Below, piece after piece: positions 61,929-64,000 of a stretch of DNA of 64,000 nucleotides; position 1 is the stretch's first letter; every line of letters begins with the position of its first letter. This stretch comes from Nicoletella semolina (lineage in GTDB: Bacteria > Pseudomonadota > Gammaproteobacteria > Enterobacterales > Pasteurellaceae), in assembly GCF_004345745.1 (NCBI RefSeq), contig NZ_SLXJ01000002.1:62001-126000 (forward strand). The letters run 5' to 3'. Below the pieces are notes generated by a model. That model did no database searches and was not told the DNA's origin. It was given only the letters and a program-made list of their open reading frames with translations. The position numbers and the translations under genes were made by a program.

Positions 61929-63641
61929 GTGGAGTTGTTTGAAAGTTTAAATACCTTAATTAAAGGCTATTTGCCTGAAGATAAAATTGCACTTGTTAAA
62001 CGTGCGTTTATTGCTGCACGCAATGCTCACGAGGGGCAGTTTCGCTCGACTGGAGAGCCTTACATTACACACCCTGTTGCAGTCGCTTGCATCATTGCGG
62101 AGATGAAATTAGATCACGAAGCGGTGATGGCGGCACTACTACACGATGTGATTGAAGATACGCCTTATACGGAAGAACAGCTTGCAGCGGAATTTGGTTG
62201 TAGCACGGCTGAAATTGTGCAAGGGGTTTCAAAACTGGATAAACTGAAATTTCGCACACGCCAAGAAGCTCAAGTTGAGAACTTCCGTAAAATGATTTTG
62301 GCAATGACCAAAGACATTCGAGTGGTGTTGATAAAGCTCGCTGACCGTACGCATAATATGCAAACGCTTGGTGCATTGCGTCCAGATAAACGCCAGCGTA
62401 TTGCTAAAGAAACCCTTGAAATTTATGCACCACTGGCTCATCGCTTGGGTATGGAATACCTGAAAAATGAGTTAGGTGATCTTTGCTTAAAAGCAATGTA
62501 TCCCCACCGTTATGAGGTGATTAAACGCTCTGTTGAAGCGGCTCGTGGCAATTTGCGTGAATTGATACAACGCCTATCTAGTGAAATGCAAGAAAGGCTG
62601 GAAAACGTTGGCATTAAAGCTCGCATTTACGGTAAAGAGCGTCCACTTTATTATATTTACCAAAAAATGCAGGAAAAGCAGCAGCATTTTAATTCTATTT
62701 TGGATATTTATAGTTTCCGCATTGTCGTTGAAAATCTAGATAATTGCTATCGAACATTGGGACAGATGCACGCATTGTATAAACCTCGTCCATTTCAAGT
62801 GAAAGACTACATTGCTGTGCCTAAGACAAACGGCTACCAATCGCTTCACACCTCTATGATTGGTCCAAAAGGCGTGCCTGTTGATGTGCTGATTCGAACT
62901 GAAGAAATGGATTTGATGGCACAGCTTGGTGTGGCTGCCTATTGGGGATACCAGCAGCAAAATACCAGCGTGCAGGCAAGGGCAAAACAATGGCTTCAAA
63001 GCATTGTCGAAATGCAGCAAAGTGCAGGAAATTCGGCGGAATTTATTGAGAATGTCAAATCTGATCTTTTCTCGAGTGATATTTATGTCTTTACACCAAA
63101 AGGTCGCATTGTACAGCTGCCAGCTAATGCGACAGCTATAGACTTTGCTTATGCGGTGCATACTGATATTGGTGATCGCTGCCTTGGTGCAGTGGTCGAT
63201 CATCAATCCTACCCACTTTCTCAACCATTGCAATCAGGGCAAACCATTGAGATAAAAACGGCTGAAACAGAATGCCTAAACGAGCTTTGGCTCAATTTTG
63301 TGGTAACTGCTCGAGCACGTTCTTGCATTCGTAACAGTCTAAAACGCCAAGAACGTAGTGAATTCATTGGAAGCACAACCTTGCATTCCTTAGACATTGC
63401 TCCTGAACTTGAAGCGGAAATTACCCTTGATCTTCTCAACGAGCAAGGCAACCTCGCAGCCGTGATTACGACTATTGCAAAAGTAAACAGCAATATTTTA
63501 AGTATTCAAAGTGAGCCAAAAGAAGACGGCATTCTCCAGGTTAATTTGCGGATTTCGGCCTCTGATGCTACCCATTTAAACAAAATCCTACACCAATTAA
63601 TGACATTAAATGGTGTAGTCAGAGCAAGTTGTAATAAATAA
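61929..63641 (+). CDS. spoT: Bifunctional (p)ppGpp synthase/hydrolase SpoT with internal deletion
   Basis: 570 residues from a GTG at 61929 with AAGGAAGG upstream. Hydrolase domain: HPVAVACIIAEMKLDHEAVMAALLHDVIEDT near residue 48 (HD metal site). Synthetase-like domain: PKTNGYQSLHTSMIGPKG near 300. TGS domain: DIYVFTPKGRIVQLPANATAIDFAYAVHTDIG near 381. Then, directly after the LKRQERSEF segment, the ACT domain (EAEITLDLLNEQGNLAAVITTIAKV). SpoT proteins are usually about 700 residues; the helical and conserved-Cys/zinc-finger regions between TGS and ACT (about 130 residues) are missing in frame. Regulation by ACP or nutrients may be altered. Confidence 0.9.
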   Translation: MELFESLNTLIKGYLPEDKIALVKRAFIAARNAHEGQFRSTGEPYITHPVAVACIIAEMKLDHEAVMAALLHDVIEDTPYTEEQLAAEFGCSTAEIVQGVSKLDKLKFRTRQEAQVENFRKMILAMTKDIRVVLIKLADRTHNMQTLGALRPDKRQRIAKETLEIYAPLAHRLGMEYLKNELGDLCLKAMYPHRYEVIKRSVEAARGNLRELIQRLSSEMQERLENVGIKARIYGKERPLYYIYQKMQEKQQHFNSILDIYSFRIVVENLDNCYRTLGQMHALYKPRPFQVKDYIAVPKTNGYQSLHTSMIGPKGVPVDVLIRTEEMDLMAQLGVAAYWGYQQQNTSVQARAKQWLQSIVEMQQSAGNSAEFIENVKSDLFSSDIYVFTPKGRIVQLPANATAIDFAYAVHTDIGDRCLGAVVDHQSYPLSQPLQSGQTIEIKTAETECLNELWLNFVVTARARSCIRNSLKRQERSEFIGSTTLHSLDIAPELEAEITLDLLNEQGNLAAVITTIAKVNSNILSIQSEPKEDGILQVNLRISASDATHLNKILHQLMTLNGVVRASCNK

Positions 63642-63646
63642 AGTTG

Positions 63647-64000
63647 TTATGCCGATAACTTTGCAATCAGCTCTTCAACAAATTTCAGTCTGTCTGAAGA
63701 GTTCGTGAGCGGTAAGTTGAATCGAAATTTTTGCTGCCCTTCAAATTTATAAACGCTCTTATTTGCTTGTATCAGTTGCAAAAATTTCGTTGGGTCAGGC
63801 TGTGCAGTGGGTTTAAATTCCAAATAACCGCCATTTATTCCAGCCTCGATCTTCTTTAAACCTAGTGGCGTTGCGAGGTGGCGAAGCTGGGTAATTTGAA
63901 ATAGATTACGAGTGGATTCAGGGAGTATTCCAAAGCGATCGATAAGTTCCACTTTCAGATCTTTCAATGCTTCTGCATTCTCTGTACTGGCAATCCGTTT
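63647..64000 (-). CDS. mfd: Transcription-repair coupling factor Mfd, C-terminal part (partial)
   Basis: The minus strand is open from the window edge to the stop at 63647: KRIASTENAEALKDLKVELIDRFG then LPESTRNLFQITQLRHLATPLG, the C-terminal TRCF domain of Mfd. The frame continues beyond the window. Mfd removes stalled RNA polymerase and recruits UvrA. It converges with spoT, five bases apart. Confidence 0.93.
   Translation of the reverse strand, partial: KRIASTENAEALKDLKVELIDRFGILPESTRNLFQITQLRHLATPLGLKKIEAGINGGYLEFKPTAQPDPTKFLQLIQANKSVYKFEGQQKFRFNLPLTNSSDRLKFVEELIAKLSA

Overview
The window comes from a Pasteurellaceae chromosome, most likely an Actinobacillus of the A. pleuropneumoniae type. 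The host part carries cbiKLMQO-ureABCEFGD, tldD, recG, rpoZ-spoT, a relic of an RTX-toxin secretion gene, and DNA-uptake words of the ACAAGCGGTC type. No species marker such as 16S rRNA is present, so the genus is inferred.

Positions 1 to about 37144 are the right-hand part of an integrative conjugative element (ICE) of the ICEHin1056 / G-type T4SS kind. A plus-strand mating-pair block (1-9734: RAQPRD protein, membrane subunits, VirB8-, VirB9- and VirB10-like proteins, lipoprotein, VirB4 ATPase, TraG-like protein) meets a minus-strand block (15575-12189) encoding TIGR03757, TIGR03756 and TIGR03755-like proteins; the last is fused to a GH24 lysozyme. Between the blocks sit a vapBC module and small secreted or membrane proteins. 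From 15.7 to 19.6 kb lie small ICE genes and an ArdC-like antirestriction gene. Four of them are preceded by the same three-strand RNA-like leader, which can form either a hairpin (terminator-like in three copies) or a helix that hides the ribosome binding site. Then come a duplicated resolvase / P-loop module with a res-like site, a small secreted protein and an Abi_2 (HEPN) gene. The element ends with a MOBH relaxase (traI), a tyrosine integrase frameshifted in a T8 tract, and a 48-bp 3' piece of tRNA-Phe that marks the attachment site. The ICE uses the other uptake dialect (AAGTGCGGT), so it appears to have come from Haemophilus/Pasteurella-type relatives.

The most striking cargo is a very AT-rich, 12-gene, one-strand operon at 23974-32827, bracketed by decayed IS1595-family and IS30-family transposase relics. 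It encodes a GNAT-fold acyltransferase, an alpha-oxoamine synthase (serine palmitoyltransferase / KBL family), a CTP-dependent polyprenol/diacylglycerol kinase-like membrane protein (frameshifted), a histidine phosphatase, an extended SDR reductase, an ICMT/PEMT-like membrane methyltransferase, an acyl carrier protein, a ketosynthase, a chain-length-factor-like dead ketosynthase, two hot-dog dehydratases and a PlsC acyltransferase. Oxoamine synthase, GNAT acyltransferase, SDR and ACP together resemble the bacterial ceramide set, here combined with a private chain-building set. I infer a mobile pathway for a sphingolipid-like or long-chain amino-ketone lipid.

Right of the ICE the chromosome resumes: tRNA-Asn, an hlyD relic, recG, a decayed selB, tldD, the urease operon with its nickel transporter (all minus strand), prmA, an acyl-CoA dehydrogenase-like gene, an AhpD-like gene, a phytase-like esterase, and gph, lgt, tauE and rppH (minus). 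A 620-bp AT-rich intergenic region with a cluster of DnaA boxes (candidate oriC) follows, then trpS, rpoZ, a spoT with a large internal deletion, and the end of mfd.
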